Shown piece after piece: positions 62,013-64,000 of a DNA stretch of 64,000 nucleotides. Position 1 is the stretch's first letter. Each line of letters opens with the position of its first letter. Position numbers and translations under genes: made by a program. The DNA lies in contig CAJUHJ010000007.1 of NCBI GenBank assembly GCA_910586355.1, forward strand, positions 54,674 through 118,673, in the 5' to 3' direction. This DNA comes from an uncultured Lachnospiraceae bacterium. Its GTDB lineage: Bacteria > Bacillota > Clostridia > Lachnospirales > Lachnospiraceae. A model generated the notes under the pieces. The model saw nothing but the letters and a program-made list of their open reading frames with translations. It was not told the origin of the DNA and did not search any database.

Positions 62013-62053
62013 AATAAAAGACGCATGGTTTGCAATAAGCTGTTCCATGCGCC
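62013..62053 (-). terminator. Hairpin between Rpn pseudogene and the antitoxin remnant
   Basis: CGCATGG and CCATGCG pair (minus strand) around 16 nt, then TCTTTTATTAT. It follows the C-terminal stop of the pseudogene. Confidence 0.5.
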
Positions 62054-62090
62054 TTTACACTGAGATTTCCATATTGAATTGTTTCCTTAA

Positions 62091-62598
62091 TTATACTAAC
62101 TGTATTGATTGGCTTTCTAACTCCTTGACTATATCCAGGGATAATTCCGTAGCTTCTGCTATTTCCTCTAAAGTCATTTTGCCTAACTTTATTAAATAAA
62201 CCGTTGTTTTTTTGCTTTGTTTTGTTCTGCTTCATTTCTCATATTTTCCATCGTTGGTTTCCACATAACGCTGTATGTGATATATGGCTTGATTTTTTCC
62301 CACAACGTCATTCTCTGTAATAAAAATCACGTAGCTGTCAGGGATAGTGTCTTGCCCTTTTTGTGCCTGCTCCTGCATGTGACCTTTGTATTTCTACGTC
62401 AAACTCTTTCTTGGCGCTGTCAACTGCATGAACATCTAAAATAGCAGAACGTCCTAAGACTATCCGAAGTATCAGTTCCACACCCTCAAAATTATCTGCA
62501 AGGCAAACCGTCATAAAATCATCGTCCATATATCGGAGTGATTTCAGACGTTCTAAATCCTGTTGATATGCCTGCTCCGCTGCACTCAAAAATATCAT
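62091..62598 (-). pseudogene. Degraded Rpn-family (PD-(D/E)XK) transposase-like gene
   Basis: The 86-residue 5' part reads KSLRYMDDDFMTVCLADNF, then GVELILRIVL directly joined to GRSAILDVHAVDS (a stretch of about 20 residues seen in relatives is missing), EFDVEIQRSHAGAGTKRARHYP, stop. Further fragments in other frames are SYVIFITENDVVGKNQAIYH and the tail KLGKMTLEEIAEATELSLD ending at 62091. Thus at least one internal deletion and two frame changes. Related family to the gene at 46.4-47.2 kb but a different copy. Confidence 0.75.
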
Positions 62599-62749
62599 CT
62601 TCTTCCACTATCTTTATTATACATCGAACACTCTCTTTTGAAAACTGATTTTTCGTGATTTAGCTCCAATTCTTCCTAAAATATCATTCTCTTACTCCTT
62701 GAAAAAGCGAACATGTGAAATTTTTTTTGTAATAGTTTCATTATAAACC

Positions 62750-62786
62750 AAGGGCGAAAAGCTGATTACTCAAACCTTTCGCCCTT
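62750..62786. terminator. Hairpin downstream of the surface-protein gene
   Basis: AAGGGCGAAA pairs with TTTCGCCCTT. Located 23 nt beyond the stop at 62809; the T tract is on the plus side (TTTATTAT). Between 62599 and 62749 I see no gene. Confidence 0.45.
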
Positions 62787-62808
62787 TATTATCATAAAGA
62801 TTCTCAAG

Positions 62809-64000
62809 CTATTTTACAGTTACTTTTACGGTCTTGCATATCCCGTTTTGAGCGTAAACGTATATTTTACACGTTCCTTTTGCCATTCCCTTGATTACGC
62901 CTTTCTTTGTCACTGTCGCCACGTTTTTGTTGCTTGACTCGTAACAAATCTGCCTGTGCTTTCTCAGCGGTTTTTTCTTCTTAATCTCCTTTGCGCTGAT
63001 TTTAAAGGTCTTGCCTGCTTTGATGACGGCCTTTGATTTTTTCAGCTTTATGGTTTTGGCATTTCCATACTTGCCGCCGTCCGTAAAGACGTGGACTGTC
63101 TTGGAAGCGGAAATGGTAATTCTCTTGCCGTCGACCATCTTGTAGGCGCGCACCACGTAACGGTAAGCCTTCCCTTTTTTCAATTTCGAGTGGGTGTAAC
63201 TTCTCTGGCCGTTCTTATTTATGGTTTTCAGCAGCTTATTTTTCTTTGTCCCGCAACGCGCTCCATATATGAGGTAGCCGTCCGCGCCCTTTATCTTCTT
63301 CCATTTCAGAGTTACCTTGTTCTTCGTAACCTTTGCCGCCCTTGCGGAAAGCTTCGCAAACTCAGAGCCTTTGATATCGCTTTCTGATTTAGAGCCGGTA
63401 AAACTTCCGTCCATCAGCAGCAGAGTTTCCGGGTCTACCCCCAGTTCCTCGGCAATGGCCTGGATTTTTTGGGCCGTCTCCTGGCTTACGCCCAGCTTTT
63501 CTGCTATTTCGTCAACCTGCTTTTGCTGTTCCGGGGACAGGGCCGGATTCCCTGCCGCCTCCATTCCCATCCAGCAGGGCTGCGTACGCTTTCTCAGCGT
63601 CGGACAGTTTCTTTAAAACGGACGGAGGGAACTGGTTTTTCTGCTGGCTTGTCAGGGCGTTGTAGCTGTCCCTCGCGTCTTTTATCTTCCCGGCGCATTC
63701 CGGCGTATTTGCAACCGTCCCAATCGCTTCGATTTTTTCCACTGCCTTAAGGATTGCCTCCGCATCCGCCAGGATATTTTTCGCGTTCTCAGATACCAGG
63801 TTTTTCTGATTGTCCGTCAGCCTGTCGAATGCCTCCCTCGCATCTTTTACTGCTTTTTTCCATGCAGCCCCTCCTTCCGGCGCCGTCTGCACGATAGCGG
63901 CAATTTTCTCGTCCTCAAACGCTTTCGCCGCTGCCTGGTCGCTGACGGACGGCTGCTGGCCCGGATTCGTCGGCGTCTGGCCGGACGTGATTCCCTCCGG
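62809..64000 (-). pseudogene. Ig-like surface protein, frameshifted, 5' end beyond window
   Basis: Minus-strand coding runs from the window edge. Frame one (64000-63512) carries proline/glutamine linker and repeats of the type KKAVKDAREAFDRLTDNQK and KDARDSYNALTSQQKNQ. The second frame (to 62809) holds LSPEQQKQVDEIAEKLGVS, an fn3-like part (KVTLKWKKIKGADGYLIYG), and a Big_2-like end (CYESSNKNVATVTKKGVIKG). An apparent extra A near 63553 joins GGGG-NPALSPEQ in frame. It is the C-terminal part of a large secreted protein; the disruption near the joint may be real or a base-call error. No LPXTG. Confidence 0.7.

Noticed and set aside
61882..62199. 105-codon plus-strand frame across debris region
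   Set aside because: Antisense to the Rpn pseudogene tail and hairpin; no ribosome site and no recognisable sequence.
62002..62235. 77-codon minus frame as a gene
   Set aside because: It is the wrong frame of the decayed Rpn gene; the family-like tail is read in another frame.

Overview
The window looks like chromosomal DNA of an anaerobic, low-GC, spore-forming Clostridia, most likely a member of the Lachnospiraceae. This rests on inference: a sporulation gene (gerW/ytfJ) and a ylbJ-like gene, strong AGGAGG ribosome binding sites, an indolepyruvate:ferredoxin oxidoreductase, large secreted proteins with Big_2 Ig-like repeats, and several small proteins of a Lachnospiraceae type. No rRNA, tRNA, CRISPR array, intact prophage or intact insertion sequence is visible. 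Most genes lie on the minus strand in long, tightly packed runs.

Layout. 1-6 kb: 3' end of rqcH (plus), then recG, fakA (yloV) and asp23 (yloU) on the minus strand, divergent from rpmB. 6-9.6 kb: a MerR-type regulator with a 19-bp-spacer promoter, a small membrane protein, and the minus operon nudix - unknown - DUF2953 - gerW. 9.6-20.9 kb: an AAA-ATPase/PD-(D/E)XK fusion, a class B PBP with an FtsW/RodA partner, a U32 peptidase-family protein, zapA, ruvB, ruvA, a Gx transporter, a NusG-II protein and miaB. 21-25.5 kb: an orphan type I specificity gene (hsdS) wedged downstream of proA, FAU1, DUF896, proB and a 56-residue conserved protein. 25.6-33.5 kb: YitT and AI-2E family membrane proteins, then the partial histidine operon hisZ-hisG-hisD-hisB-hisIE (the last with a HisF-like N-terminal domain) and recU. 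33.5-46.3 kb: rluA-type synthase, ygiQ, HAD phosphatase, M23 peptidase, pepD, ylbJ (plus), coaD, rsmD, cinA, pgsA, rimO, rpoZ, gmk, remA and yicC.

46.3-64 kb is the accessory part. It holds an Rpn-type nuclease gene with an in-frame stop in its 5' part, an acyl-CoA synthetase-like enzyme, an amidohydrolase, an XRE regulator, and the operon iorA-iorB-paaK (fermentation of aromatic amino acids through arylpyruvates). It then holds a 1881-residue secreted GH84 hexosaminidase, a YunG-like protein, ogt, a second XRE regulator, debris of an Rpn gene and possibly of a NADAR-type antitoxin, and the C-terminal part of a frameshifted surface protein that runs off the window.

How the genes work together: DNA repair and recombination (recG, ruvAB, recU, ogt), septum and wall synthesis (ftsW/pbp, zapA, M23), translation quality control and modification (rqcH, rpmB, miaB, rimO, rsmD, rluA, U32) and amino acid synthesis (proBA, his) form the housekeeping backbone. 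The right-hand third carries gut-type nutrition genes (glycan hydrolysis, aryl acid metabolism) and decaying mobile or toxin-antitoxin remnants. No complete new system is obvious. The best leads are a MerR regulator with an internal ribosome binding site, a 73-nt structured element upstream of miaB, the HisF-like/HisIE fusion in a his operon lacking hisA/hisF, and several disrupted accessory genes.
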